Assembly: GCF_048265165.1 (NCBI RefSeq)
Contig: NZ_JBLXCD010000001.1
Coordinates: forward strand, 310,001 to 374,000
DNA length: 64,000 nt
Direction of reading: 5' to 3'
Origin: Oceanospirillum sp048265165
Lineage (GTDB): Bacteria > Pseudomonadota > Gammaproteobacteria > Pseudomonadales > Halomonadaceae
A model generated the notes under the pieces. It searched no databases. It worked only from the letters and a program-made list of their open reading frames with translations, and was not told the origin of the DNA. Positions within the stretch are counted from its first letter, which is position 1, and the number at the start of each line of letters is the position of its first letter. This document shows, one piece after another, positions 44,226-53,302 of the stretch. Both the position numbers and the translations under genes were made by a program.

Positions 44226-44582
44226 TTAACCTGCAATTTCAGCTGCAACAACAGACATTTCCACCAACAGCTCAGGGCGAGCCATACGAGCCTCAACACA
44301 AGCACGAGCCGGAGCAGCACCTTCAGGAACCCAGGCATCCCAAACGTCATTCATCGCGGCAAAATCTTTCATATCACGCACATAGATAGTAACCGATAGC
44401 ATGTGCTGTTTATCAGAGCCAGCCTGAATCAGCAGCTTTTCAATTTTCTCCAGTGTTGTGCGGGTTTGCTCTTTGATATCGGCATTTGCATCAGCAGCAA
44501 CCTGACCACACAGATAGACAGTACCGTTATGCTTAACGATACGACTCATACGCTGACCTACTTCCAGACGTTCAATCGTCAT
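44226..44582 (-). CDS. RidA family protein
   Basis: The 118-residue protein is of the RidA (YjgF/YER057c/UK114) family, trimeric cytoplasmic enzymes that hydrolyse reactive enamines and imines released by PLP enzymes. The active-site Arg region reads 'ACVEARMARPELLVEMSVVA', with the conserved Arg present. The open frame starts at 44594, but GAGG six bases before the ATG at 44582 and the family start 'MTIERLEVGQRMS' favour the shorter form. It belongs to a subgroup other than the archetypal E. coli RidA; the actual substrate is not known. Confidence 0.9.
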   Translation of the reverse strand: MTIERLEVGQRMSRIVKHNGTVYLCGQVAADANADIKEQTRTTLEKIEKLLIQAGSDKQHMLSVTIYVRDMKDFAAMNDVWDAWVPEGAAPARACVEARMARPELLVEMSVVAAEIAG

Positions 44583-44695
44583 TGAAAACCTCATAAATAC
44601 AGTTCGATAGTGAATCTGAGCATTTTAACAGAAGAGGTGGCAATAATTTATTTAAAAGTTGATCTTCTAAAGAAATAAACACTGCAGGATCAACC

Positions 44696-45598
44696 CTATT
44701 CAGTGCATTTACCCTCAATCATAAATCTCAGGGTTTCTGAGCGAATCGAGTCGTAATTAAAAGATGCAATATGCCCTCCCCGGCTTTCTAGCCAGCAGAC
44801 AGCACCTTTTTTTCCAGCAGCTAAAGCTTTAAATACTGAGCGACCATGAGAATAAGGGATTACCTGATCGTCCTTGCTATGCATTACAAGAGTTGGAACC
44901 GAGATAGACTCAGCCAAATCGACCGGGTCCCACCTTCCGGGCACAAAGATGGTAAAGGGATAGATAAACCAAGCCATAAAGTTTTTACGGGTAACCTCGC
45001 GCGCAATCTTCCCAAAGCCTTCAAACGGCGCATCAAGTACCAGCCCATCAATCTCATAAAAACCTTCCGCTTTAGCAACAAAGTTAACCGCCAGACTGGC
45101 ACCAATGCTCTGTCCGAGGATAAAAAAGCGTTTTTCAGGGTAGTGATGCTTAACCCAACGGGTTGCGGCTTCAATGTCCTGAAAAACATCCGGCAAAGAA
45201 GTCTCACCCTGTGATGCACCAAAACCACGATAGTCCAGCGCTAAGACATCCACACCTTCCTGAGTAAGCCAGTAGATGCTGTGACTGTGGGTACTGATAT
45301 TTTGTGCGTTACCGTGCAGATACAGTACAACTATATTGGCTGATGAATTTTGAGCCGGCAGCCACCAACTGTGTAAGCGGGTGCCATCAGCTGCCGTAAG
45401 GATAATATTTTTATAGGGTTGCTCTACATCTTCCGGAGTGGAGAGCCAAATACTTTGCGGGTAAAAAAAATAGGATGTGGTTCCCGAACACCCAGTCATC
45501 AGTACCATCAAAACTGTACACAGTAAAAACCGCCTAAATAAAGAACCCCATTGGCACCTCTTTAATACTTCCGTAAGCGTTTTATTAACAGAGACCAC
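44696..45598 (-). CDS. Alpha/beta hydrolase lipoprotein
   Basis: The 300-residue protein has a signal ending in lipobox 'VLMTGC', then an alpha/beta hydrolase domain with 'VVLYLHGNAQN' (oxyanion), 'DYRGFGASQG', nucleophile elbow 'ILGQSIGASLA', and catalytic Asp and His in 'HSKDDQVIPYSHG' and 'GGHIASFN'. It resembles the BEM46/ABHD13-like serine hydrolases, here tethered in the envelope. The GTG start is supported by AAGGAG five bases upstream. The substrate (lipid, ester or peptide) is not known. It lies 48 bases after the DUF4105 gene on the same strand and may be co-transcribed. Confidence 0.88.
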   Translation of the reverse strand: MVSVNKTLTEVLKRCQWGSLFRRFLLCTVLMVLMTGCSGTTSYFFYPQSIWLSTPEDVEQPYKNIILTAADGTRLHSWWLPAQNSSANIVVLYLHGNAQNISTHSHSIYWLTQEGVDVLALDYRGFGASQGETSLPDVFQDIEAATRWVKHHYPEKRFFILGQSIGASLAVNFVAKAEGFYEIDGLVLDAPFEGFGKIAREVTRKNFMAWFIYPFTIFVPGRWDPVDLAESISVPTLVMHSKDDQVIPYSHGRSVFKALAAGKKGAVCWLESRGGHIASFNYDSIRSETLRFMIEGKCTE

Positions 45599-45646
45599 TG
45601 CAGCTCCTTAGCTAAAACATCAGCATCACAGGTCTATGGAGTCTAT

Positions 45647-47536
45647 CTAATAGTACCAGTTGATACCTGCTGAAACTTCAGACTGATCAAGGCGAATATT
45701 ATTCTGTTCAGATTGAGAGCCCTTTGCACTTACTCTAAGCTGCCAATCAGACGCAACCTTATAGCCCAGATCCGCAGTCAAAGAGCGCCGCCTGGTTTGA
45801 TCACCAAAGCTAAGCTCCTGAAAATTAGCTTCAATCTGTGCCTGATACTTACCCTGCTGCAAAAGCCAGCCGAATCTTGGGCCAATACTCAACTGATGGT
45901 CTTTTTCAAACTGGTTATCTGCCAGAAGCTGAACCTCAGCCAAACCGTAAAAGCGACCTATATCGGTAAGATAAGCCCGACCAAAAGCAACTTTCAGATA
46001 GCCATAAAGATCACCCAACCCTCCATCAGGTCTTTCAAATCCGGTCGTCACAGCCCAGGCAACCGGGCTTTGAAAATAGGTCTGGTGACTGAGAGACAGA
46101 ACATCGATCAAAATGAATTGGTTTAATTCAATATCTCCATCATCCTGTGCCCGCATATTGAGCAGGCCCATTTGTATCTGCGAACCCGGAACATAACCTT
46201 CGGGAAGATCCATAATATTGTGATAGGCCAGTCTAAGACGAAGATCAATAAACTCAGCATCGCCCTGATCTCCTGATGTATTCCCGCCCCATAGGGCAAG
46301 CCTTGAACTCAGGTGCCCTTCATCATCACGAATCGCCGGTGCCGGAGGTTCTGCATAGCCGGCATCAACCGCTCTTTTAGCCCGGGCAGATAACAGCTTA
46401 ATTGTTCGTTTGCGAAGTTCAGGATTATCTTTTTTCTTTTTGATCGCCAGATAGCGGGCGTAAGCATGGGCAAGTTCCAACGCCCGAACCTGCTCCTGCT
46501 TATTAAGTCCTGTCAGTAAAAGCTCGACCTCAGTATCAGTATCAACAAGATCCCGGGCAACCTTAAGAACCTTATCACCGGTTTGATTGCTCTTATATTC
46601 AAGCGCGGAAGCCGCAGATGCCCGATAGTGGGTCTCTTCAACCAGGTTTGCTTCCTGTAAAACACGGATCGTATCCACCGGGATAGCAGTGAACGTAAAA
46701 TATTGCGTTAAATCGATCCGCTCTGAACTGGCATCCAAAAGAGCCAGAAGGCGATAAGAACAGTTTTCATCAAAAAAATAGTAATCAAAGTAGGTATCTT
46801 TAGTTTCCCATACGTGTCGAACAAACTGATCCACTTCAGGCTTCGTCAGATTCAGCCGGTACTCCCAGATATCCCGATACTCCATGTGTTGGTATTCATT
46901 GGTTTTTTCATAATACGGCATAACAGACACAACGCCGGGATAACCACCCGTCAAACCTTTATAGCTGAAAACCAGTTCGTTATCGCTCGGATCTGCATTA
47001 GCGGCAAAGTTGACACTATAAGAGAGTAATTTACTACGGGACTCATCCTTCCTGTCCATCCGAATCAAAGTGTGTCCATACATTGATGAAGGTGAGTTGA
47101 TATGGGAGGCGGGAAATATCAGTGTAAGCTTATGGGCATCAATTTTATTCTTCCACAGCTCAAATTCAGAACATGATTGATCCTTGAACTCAATACCAGG
47201 CAGCTGCTGCTTAACCCAGGCATACCTGGCTGGGAAGCGACACTGGGCAGACATATTATCCGGCATATTGTCTTTCAGAAACGCAGCAACATCAGCCTTT
47301 AACTCAGCATGAAGGCTCTTCTTTCCGTTTTTAGCCAGAAAAAAAGCATCCGTGTCATTTTGACTAAGATGACGAAAAGTATAGGGGTGACGGCGATGGT
47401 GCAGCAGGTGTGCCCATTGCTTTTTTTCAGCAACTGCGGCCAATGTCCTGTTATCGGGCATATCTGCAGCCCTGACCTGAAAGCTCAGTGACAGGACGAC
47501 AAATGCCAGAAGGCTAAAAAAACCTGACCGACGCAT
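45647..47536 (-). CDS. DUF4105 (Lnb-type) envelope protein with beta-rich C-terminus
   Basis: This roughly 629-residue exported protein has a signal peptide ('MRRSGFFSLLAFVVLSLSF', cleavage near 'VRAA'), then a DUF4105/Lnb N-terminal periplasmic domain with 'INSPSSMYGHTLIRMD' and 'YYFFDENCSYRLLALLD', whose His and Cys look like a papain/NlpC-type catalytic set. The C-terminal third is beta-rich with alternating aromatic residues and ends in Tyr, suggesting an outer-membrane barrel. DUF3015 lies directly upstream, a recurrent pairing. AAGGAG is eleven bases before the ATG at 47536; the longer frame's GTG would touch that site. Function unknown. Confidence 0.82.
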   Translation of the reverse strand: MRRSGFFSLLAFVVLSLSFQVRAADMPDNRTLAAVAEKKQWAHLLHHRRHPYTFRHLSQNDTDAFFLAKNGKKSLHAELKADVAAFLKDNMPDNMSAQCRFPARYAWVKQQLPGIEFKDQSCSEFELWKNKIDAHKLTLIFPASHINSPSSMYGHTLIRMDRKDESRSKLLSYSVNFAANADPSDNELVFSYKGLTGGYPGVVSVMPYYEKTNEYQHMEYRDIWEYRLNLTKPEVDQFVRHVWETKDTYFDYYFFDENCSYRLLALLDASSERIDLTQYFTFTAIPVDTIRVLQEANLVEETHYRASAASALEYKSNQTGDKVLKVARDLVDTDTEVELLLTGLNKQEQVRALELAHAYARYLAIKKKKDNPELRKRTIKLLSARAKRAVDAGYAEPPAPAIRDDEGHLSSRLALWGGNTSGDQGDAEFIDLRLRLAYHNIMDLPEGYVPGSQIQMGLLNMRAQDDGDIELNQFILIDVLSLSHQTYFQSPVAWAVTTGFERPDGGLGDLYGYLKVAFGRAYLTDIGRFYGLAEVQLLADNQFEKDHQLSIGPRFGWLLQQGKYQAQIEANFQELSFGDQTRRRSLTADLGYKVASDWQLRVSAKGSQSEQNNIRLDQSEVSAGINWYY

Positions 47537-47580
47537 AAAGAACAACACTCCTTACCCAATCACAAGAATATTCAGACAAT

Positions 47581-47605
47581 AAAAAAGCGCGCCTAAGCGC
47601 GCTTT
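47581..47605 (-). terminator. Intrinsic terminator after DUF3015 gene
   Basis: AAGCGCGC pairs with GCGCGCTT around a four-base loop, followed on the minus strand by a T run. It lies between the DUF3015 and DUF4105 genes, so the upstream gene may be mostly transcribed alone with some read-through. Confidence 0.85.
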
Positions 47606-47630
47606 ATATAGATCAACTGCGAGCAGTCAA

Positions 47631-48110
47631 TTAACCCAGATACTTCTGCAGAGAAGCATCTTTTGCCATGGCTGCTTTCATTGCTTCGAAAGCAGAACCA
47701 GACGTGCCTTCAGCGGCAAAGATGTTGTCAAAGTTAGACTGTACGGCACTGTTAAAGGCTACGGTGTCCTGAGCCTGAATACCCATAACCTCAGCCAGAG
47801 CAGCCAGAGACTCACCCTGACCTTTAGCTGCGTCAGCAGCTAATTGATCCATATTGTTATCAATAAAAGCCAGACTCAGCTGAAGTGGGCCATTAGCATC
47901 CTGACAACCCAAAGTGCCGGATGTCATACCAAATGTCTGGTTACCGGAAGTAGCGTTCGTAGTCGCAGCCAATACATGCTCATGCCACTTGGAAGCATCC
48001 GGGAAAAGAACTTCAGAACCCAAACCACAACCCGCAGGGCCATGATTACCGGCAGCAAATGCCATGGAGGAAGAAGTCAGAAGAATCGCGCCTGCAATAA
48101 GCTTTTTCAT
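47631..48110 (-). CDS. DUF3015 family exported protein
   Basis: The 159-residue protein has a clean signal peptide ('MKKLIAGAILLTSSSMAFAA') and a mature part that opens 'GNHGPAGCGLGSEVLF', the hallmark of the DUF3015 family, with a second Cys in 'GTLGCQDANG' that can form a disulfide. It is a periplasmic protein of unknown role, usually found with a DUF4105 gene, as here. The ATG at 48110 has AAGGA seven bases upstream; the longer frame starts with TTG and is not preferred. The terminator between it and the DUF4105 gene suggests this one is made in excess. Confidence 0.85.
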   Translation of the reverse strand: MKKLIAGAILLTSSSMAFAAGNHGPAGCGLGSEVLFPDASKWHEHVLAATTNATSGNQTFGMTSGTLGCQDANGPLQLSLAFIDNNMDQLAADAAKGQGESLAALAEVMGIQAQDTVAFNSAVQSNFDNIFAAEGTSGSAFEAMKAAMAKDASLQKYLG

Positions 48111-48296
48111 GGACAAGTCCTTGTATCTTTGTTGTACGTTTAAAATAAACTCCAGCAGCCAATATTTGACTGAGCAGTTACAAATTACTTTTTTAAGCGA
48201 GGCATGTCCAGAAGATAAACCGGTTAATGCCTGTGAAATTTCAGCCTATCTTTCTGATAGTTATAGTAAAAATAGATGACTTACAGATACATATAA

Positions 48297-48326
48297 CCCG
48301 ACATAAGAATAAAATCTTATGCCGGG
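48297..48326 (-). terminator. Hairpin, probable ppsA terminator
   Basis: CCCGGCATAAGA pairs with TCTTATGTCGGG (minus strand, one G-U) around TTTTAT, 37 bases after the ppsA stop. It is followed by TTATAT, a weak U tract. Confidence 0.55.
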
Positions 48327-48362
48327 CACTGTAATGCTGTACTTATAATTCACGAACGCAGA

Positions 48363-50732
48363 TTAACTCTCTTTATCCGCCAACATAAACCAGGTTTCCA
48401 GCACGGCATCCGGGTTAAGGGAAACACTGTCGATTCCCTCTTCCATCAGCCACTTGGCCAGATCTGGGTGATCCGATGGACCTTGCCCACAGATGCCAAC
48501 ATATTTCCCAGCTTTTCGGCAGGCGCTGATCGCCATATGCAGTAAGGCTTTCACCGCTGGATTACGCTCATCAAACAAGTGAGCAACAATCCCAGAGTCA
48601 CGATCCAGCCCCAAGGTTAACTGAGTCAGGTCATTAGAACCGATGGAGAAACCGTCAAAGTAATCCAGGAACTGATCCGCCAGAATCGCATTGGCTGGCA
48701 GCTCACACATCATGATCACCCGCAGATCGTTCTCACCACGTTTCAAACCATTTTCAGCCAGCAGATCAATCACCTCGCGGGCTTCACCCAGGGTGCGAAC
48801 AAAGGGCACCATGATCTCAACATTGGTCAACCCCATCTCATCACGCACTTTTTTTAGCGCCCGGCACTCAAGCTCGAAACAGCTGCGGAATGATTCAGAG
48901 ATATAGCGGGATGCGCCACGGAAACCCAGCATCGGATTTTCTTCGGCAGGTTCATACAGCTTACCGCCAATCAGATTGCCGTATTCATTAGACTTGAAGT
49001 CCGACAGACGCACGATAACTTTCTTAGGATAGAAAGCGGCGGCCAGCGTGGAAATACCTTCAACCAACTTATCAACGTAGAAGTCCACCGGTGAAGCATA
49101 ACCCGCAATACGCTTGGAGATACTGCGCTGCAGCTCAGGGGATAGGGTGTCAAAGTCCATCAGGGCTTTCGGGTGCACGCCAATCATACGGTTGATAATA
49201 AACTCAAGGCGTGCCAAACCTATCCCCTCATTCGGCAGAGAGGCAAAGCTGAACGCTCGATCCGGGTTGCCGACATTCATCATGATTTTGAACGGAATAT
49301 CCGGCATGGAATCAACATTGTTGGTCATCCGCTCGAAGTCCAGCTCACCTTCATAGATAAACCCGGTGTCACCCTCAGCACAGGATACCGTTACCGACTG
49401 TCCCTCTTTAAGTTGCTCAGTGGCATCACCACAACCAACAACAGCAGGGATCCCCAGTTCACGGGCGATGATCGCCGCATGACAGGTACGGCCACCACGA
49501 TTCGTTACAATCGCAGATGCACGCTTCATGACAGGCTCCCAGTCCGGGTCTGTCATATCGGTTACCAAAATATCGCCGGGCTGAACTTTGTCCATCTCAT
49601 CCGGGCTCATAATAATGCGAACTGCACCGGAACCGATCCGCTGACCGATGGAACGGCCTTCCACCAGAACTTCACCACGCTCTTTCAGCAGGTAGCGTTC
49701 CATCACATTCGCATCGGAGCGACTCTTAACGGTTTCAGGCCGAGCCTGAACAATATACAGCTGACCATCATCACCATCTTTTGCCCACTCGATATCCATT
49801 GGGCGGCCATAGTGCTGCTCAATAATCATCGCCTGACGGGCCAGCGCCATCACCTCTTCATCATTGATACAAAATTGGCGACGCTCTTCCGGACTGACCT
49901 CAACGGTTTCAACCGACTTTCCGGTTTCTGCCGCTTCGCCATACACCATTTTGATCATTTTGCTGCCAAGATTACGGCGTAAAACGGCAAAACGGCCAGC
50001 CTCCAGTGTCGGCTTGTGGACATAGAATTCATCGGGATTAACGGCACCCTGAACCACGGTTTCACCTAAACCGTATGAGGCGGTAATAAAGGCTGCATCG
50101 CGGAAACCGGACTCTGTATCCAGTGTAAACATTACACCACTGGCACCCGTTTCACTGCGTACCATTTTCTGGATACCGGCAGACAGTGCTACCAATGAGT
50201 GATCAAACCCCTGATGCACCCGGTAAGAGATGGCACGGTCATTAAACAAGGAGGCAAAGACTTCTTTCACAGCGGTCTTAATATGCTCAAGCCCCTGAAT
50301 ATTCAGGAAGGTTTCCTGCTGACCGGCAAAGGATGCATCCGGTAAATCTTCAGCCGTTGCAGAAGAGCGCACAGCAACCTTCAGATTTTCATTGCCGTTT
50401 TGCAGTTTGGAATAAGCGTCTTCCAGGGATGCCTCAAGAGCTGGCGGGAAAGGTGTCTCTATAATCCAGCTGCGGATCTCAGCACCGGTTTTGGTAAGGG
50501 CATTAACATCATCAACATCCAGCTTATCCAGCTCGGCATTGATGCGGTTAGCCAGGCCTTCATAGTTCAGAAATTCACGATACGCCTGTGCCGTCGTAGC
50601 AAAGCCACCCGGTACTGACACACCGGCACCAGCCAGATTACTGATCATCTCACCCAGAGATGCGTTTTTACCACCTACATGCTCAACATCATTCATGCCA
50701 AGCTGATCAAACCACGCGATGTATGCGTCCAA
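48363..50732 (-). CDS. ppsA: Phosphoenolpyruvate synthase
   Basis: PpsA converts pyruvate and ATP to phosphoenolpyruvate, AMP and phosphate, for growth on three-carbon compounds. Seen: ATP-grasp domain opening 'GGKNASLGEMISNLAGAGVS', phospho-histidine domain 'TNRGGRTCHAAIIARELGIP', and TIM-barrel motifs 'LPNEGIGLARLEFIINRM' and 'FSIGSNDLTQLTLGLDRD'. The open frame reaches 50915, but the first 61 residues are foreign to the family. A TTG at 50732 has GGGGGAGA six bases before it and gives a 789-residue protein, the family length, starting 'LDAYIAWFDQLGMNDVEHV'. Divergent from its regulator ppsR. Confidence 0.96.
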   Translation of the reverse strand: MDAYIAWFDQLGMNDVEHVGGKNASLGEMISNLAGAGVSVPGGFATTAQAYREFLNYEGLANRINAELDKLDVDDVNALTKTGAEIRSWIIETPFPPALEASLEDAYSKLQNGNENLKVAVRSSATAEDLPDASFAGQQETFLNIQGLEHIKTAVKEVFASLFNDRAISYRVHQGFDHSLVALSAGIQKMVRSETGASGVMFTLDTESGFRDAAFITASYGLGETVVQGAVNPDEFYVHKPTLEAGRFAVLRRNLGSKMIKMVYGEAAETGKSVETVEVSPEERRQFCINDEEVMALARQAMIIEQHYGRPMDIEWAKDGDDGQLYIVQARPETVKSRSDANVMERYLLKERGEVLVEGRSIGQRIGSGAVRIIMSPDEMDKVQPGDILVTDMTDPDWEPVMKRASAIVTNRGGRTCHAAIIARELGIPAVVGCGDATEQLKEGQSVTVSCAEGDTGFIYEGELDFERMTNNVDSMPDIPFKIMMNVGNPDRAFSFASLPNEGIGLARLEFIINRMIGVHPKALMDFDTLSPELQRSISKRIAGYASPVDFYVDKLVEGISTLAAAFYPKKVIVRLSDFKSNEYGNLIGGKLYEPAEENPMLGFRGASRYISESFRSCFELECRALKKVRDEMGLTNVEIMVPFVRTLGEAREVIDLLAENGLKRGENDLRVIMMCELPANAILADQFLDYFDGFSIGSNDLTQLTLGLDRDSGIVAHLFDERNPAVKALLHMAISACRKAGKYVGICGQGPSDHPDLAKWLMEEGIDSVSLNPDAVLETWFMLADKES

Positions 50733-50826
50733 CTTAAATCTCCCCCTGAGCTTGCTTTTCAGATGAATTCTTCGACAATGGAACGATAGTTTTCCAATGA
50801 TACCATGAAGTTGCAGGCGAATAATT

Positions 50827-51654
50827 ATGAAACGCACCGCCTTTTTTGTTTCCGACGGCACCGGGATTACCGTTGAGGCCCTAGGCCGAAGTCTGTTAGC
50901 CCAATTTGAACACACAGAATTTACCTATGTGATTAAGCCCTTTATTGACTCCACAGACAAAGCCGCCCGCTTAGTGGAGTTTATCAATAATGTCCATAAA
51001 GAAGAGGGCATCCGCCCTGTGGTCGTTGATACCATAGTTAATGATGATGTCCGGTCTGTACTGGAAACCGCTGAAGCCTTCACACTGGATATTTTTTCAA
51101 CGTTTCTTGCACCTTTGGAGCAGGAGCTGGGTTCAGCATCCTCCTACAGTGTAGGCAAGTCTCACTCTATACGCGAAGATGACAAAGTGTATAAGGACCG
51201 CATCGATTCAGTGCATTTTGCCATTGATAACGATGATGGCGGTCGTACGCGACACTACGATAAAGCCGATATTATTCTTTTAGGCCCATCCCGCTGCGGC
51301 AAAACACCAACCTGCCTGTATATGGCGCTGCAGTTTGGTATCCGGGCGGCAAATTACCCTCTCACCGATGATGATTTTGAATACGGCGAGCTACCCAAAG
51401 CGGTACGTCACTACAAACACAAGCTGTTTGGCCTCACCATTGACCCGGTTCGTCTGGCGAATATCCGCAATGAGCGTAAGCCAGACAGCCGCTATGCATC
51501 ACTGCGCCAGTGTGAGATGGAGGTAGATGAAGCAGAACTGCTCTATCAGCGCTTTGGTATCCCCTACATCAATTCCACCCACTTCTCCGTGGAAGAGATC
51601 TCCACACGTATGATGGATGAAGCCGGAATCGAACGCCGTGCCGCACCTAAATAA
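50827..51654 (+). CDS. ppsR: PEP synthase regulatory protein PpsR
   Basis: The 275-residue protein is a bifunctional kinase/phosphotransferase (DUF299 family). It inactivates PpsA by ADP-dependent phosphorylation of a threonine next to the catalytic histidine and restores it by phosphate-dependent removal. Seen: 'KRTAFFVSDGTGITVEALGR', P-loop 'LLGPSRCGKTPTCLYMALQ' (about residues 152-170) and 'DPVRLANIRNERKP'. It is divergent from ppsA with 94 bases between the chosen starts. Its terminator lies inside the 3' end of the converging transglycosylase gene. Confidence 0.95.
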   Translation: MKRTAFFVSDGTGITVEALGRSLLAQFEHTEFTYVIKPFIDSTDKAARLVEFINNVHKEEGIRPVVVDTIVNDDVRSVLETAEAFTLDIFSTFLAPLEQELGSASSYSVGKSHSIREDDKVYKDRIDSVHFAIDNDDGGRTRHYDKADIILLGPSRCGKTPTCLYMALQFGIRAANYPLTDDDFEYGELPKAVRHYKHKLFGLTIDPVRLANIRNERKPDSRYASLRQCEMEVDEAELLYQRFGIPYINSTHFSVEEISTRMMDEAGIERRAAPK

Positions 51655-51691
51655 GTGCTTCGGCTGGCAGAAGTATCACTCAATATATCGG

Positions 51692-52798
51692 TCAGGCCCG
51701 ATAAAGGGCCATTTTTGACGTGACTTTTTCCAGATACTCACGGGTTTCGTTATAGGGAAGATTATGCCTCAGGTGCTGATACACCTGTTCTGACTGTAGA
51801 CCATTGATACTGGCGGCAGCCTGATTCACGTTGGTCGAACCGCCAAAACTTCTGGCCAGATTGCCAGCTCCGGTATTGTACGCGGCTATAGTGCAATACA
51901 GTCGACTGGCAGGATCCGCAATCTGCTTAAGATACCGAAAATAAAGCAGATGCAAGTAAGCAGAACCCGACTGAATATTAATAGCTGGCTGATACAACTC
52001 AGCGGCGGTCATCATGCGCTGCTTGCCTGTCAGGTACTCGGTGGTATCCAGGCCTGCGCTTTTCGGCACAATCTGCATCAGACCAAACGCCGGAATATGG
52101 CTTCGGGCCATGGGATTAAAGTAGCTCTCTGCATGCATTACCGCCATCACCAAAGCTGCCGACACTCTCTGCTCGGCGGCATACTTTTCTGCAAGAGGCT
52201 GATAACGTTTAGCTTTACTGGCTGTTGTTCCTTCCGGCAGCTGAATAACAACCTTAGCAACCGGCTGCCGGTCTTCAACCATACTTTTCCCAGAGGGCTG
52301 AAGAATTTCCTCAACCTGCTGACCTTCATAAAGATCACCCAGTAAAGGCTCAGAAACCAGACTATCTGCATTCTGGTTAACCTGCTCCTGGTCCACCAAC
52401 TGCAAAATCACATCATCCCGGTAAGCCTTACGACTATCCATCTGCAATAACTGAGTTAGTTCTTCTTTAATCTTTTTACCCGCCGCTGCGGGTGTCAGAG
52501 CCTGAGCTTCAAGCGTAATGGTACCAGCCCGGTAATCAATTTCAGACCGCACACTAAGATCCTTGGAATAGTGTACAAAGCGGTTCTGATGCGTCAGTTT
52601 TGCCTGCTGCCAACGCTGAAGCACCCTTTGCTGGAAAACCTGTTGAGCTGCCCTGAACCGAGCCTGATAATCATCAAAAGCGGCGGCCTGCTGTTTTTTG
52701 TATGACTCAAATGTTAGTGCGTAAGCGGTGGGAGCCGCCAGAAAACCACCCACCCCGACCGACAGACAACCCTGAATAAATCGACGACGTAACATCAT
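51692..52798 (-). CDS. Lytic murein transglycosylase, MltC-like, Tat-type signal
   Basis: The 368-residue envelope enzyme has an N-terminal DUF3393-like region and a C-terminal SLT domain with catalytic Glu in 'MHAESYFNPMA', 'FGLMQIVPKSAG' and 'IAAYNTGAGNLARSFGG', cleaving peptidoglycan with 1,6-anhydro products. The layout matches MltC. Unlike E. coli MltC, a lipoprotein, the start reads 'LRRRFIQGCLSVGVGGF', a twin-arginine-like motif with a hydrophobic core and an AYA-type cleavage site. AAGGGGGG directly precedes two adjacent ATG codons, so the start is uncertain by one codon. The stop region carries the terminator of ppsR. Confidence 0.88.
   Translation of the reverse strand: MMLRRRFIQGCLSVGVGGFLAAPTAYALTFESYKKQQAAAFDDYQARFRAAQQVFQQRVLQRWQQAKLTHQNRFVHYSKDLSVRSEIDYRAGTITLEAQALTPAAAGKKIKEELTQLLQMDSRKAYRDDVILQLVDQEQVNQNADSLVSEPLLGDLYEGQQVEEILQPSGKSMVEDRQPVAKVVIQLPEGTTASKAKRYQPLAEKYAAEQRVSAALVMAVMHAESYFNPMARSHIPAFGLMQIVPKSAGLDTTEYLTGKQRMMTAAELYQPAINIQSGSAYLHLLYFRYLKQIADPASRLYCTIAAYNTGAGNLARSFGGSTNVNQAAASINGLQSEQVYQHLRHNLPYNETREYLEKVTSKMALYRA
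51695..51716 (+). terminator. ppsR terminator inside mltC-like 3' end
   Basis: GGCCC (51695-51699) pairs with GGGCC (51706-51710) around GATAAA, followed by ATTTTTG on the plus strand. It serves ppsR while also encoding the last codons of the converging transglycosylase gene. Confidence 0.75.
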
Positions 52799-52847
52799 CC
52801 CCCCTTATCGCGCTCTAATAAATCATTGCCCATTGAATACCCGGCAA

Positions 52848-52871
52848 GAAAAAGCCCGCAAAATGCGGGCC
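52848..52871 (-). terminator. Intrinsic terminator of ppnP
   Basis: GCCCGCA (52854-52860) pairs with TGCGGGC (52864-52870) around a three-base loop, and the minus strand continues into a run of five T. It lies 36 bases beyond the ppnP stop. Confidence 0.88.
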
Positions 52872-52905
52872 CCAGCGTTAATACCTAAAAATACAGCAAA
52901 GCTGA

Positions 52906-53187
52906 TTAACGGTATTGACAGAGATAAGCAGTCTGCTCCTCAACCTTAACATCAAAACTGTTATTCGCCGCAACCTCAAAACGCTCACCAGAAGCATATG
53001 TAATCCACTCGTCACTACCCGGCAGCTTAACCGTCAAAGCTCCGGAAACAACTGTCATGGTCTCATGCTGTCCTGTACTAAAGGTATAATCACCGACATC
53101 CATCACACCCACCGTCAATTGCCCCTGCTGGTTCACCAGAGCGATAGACTTAACCTGATCATCAAAATACGAATTTACATCTAACAT
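52906..53187 (-). CDS. ppnP: Pyrimidine/purine nucleoside phosphorylase PpnP
   Basis: The 93-residue protein is a small cupin of the PpnP (YaiE, DUF1255) family, which phosphorolyses several nucleosides. Seen: 'MLDVNSYFDDQVKSIALVN', 'TVGVMDVGDYTFSTGQHETM' and 'GERFEVAANNSFDVKV'. The open frame extends to 53238, but the ATG at 53187 gives the family length and N-terminus and has GAGAG upstream. It has its own terminator. Confidence 0.94.
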   Translation of the reverse strand: MLDVNSYFDDQVKSIALVNQQGQLTVGVMDVGDYTFSTGQHETMTVVSGALTVKLPGSDEWITYASGERFEVAANNSFDVKVEEQTAYLCQYR

Positions 53188-53302
53188 AGCATCTCTCAAA
53201 TAAAAGGCTGCAACCTGACACCAGGTATCAGAGGACATCGGCCCGGTGCTGCCTGTGTCGTTTTATTAATTTGTCGTTTTATTAAGTAATCGTACCCGGA
53301 AG

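Noticed and set aside
49173..49982. 269-codon open frame antisense to ppsA
   Set aside because: It is the complementary-frame shadow of a strongly conserved gene and has no recognisable domains.
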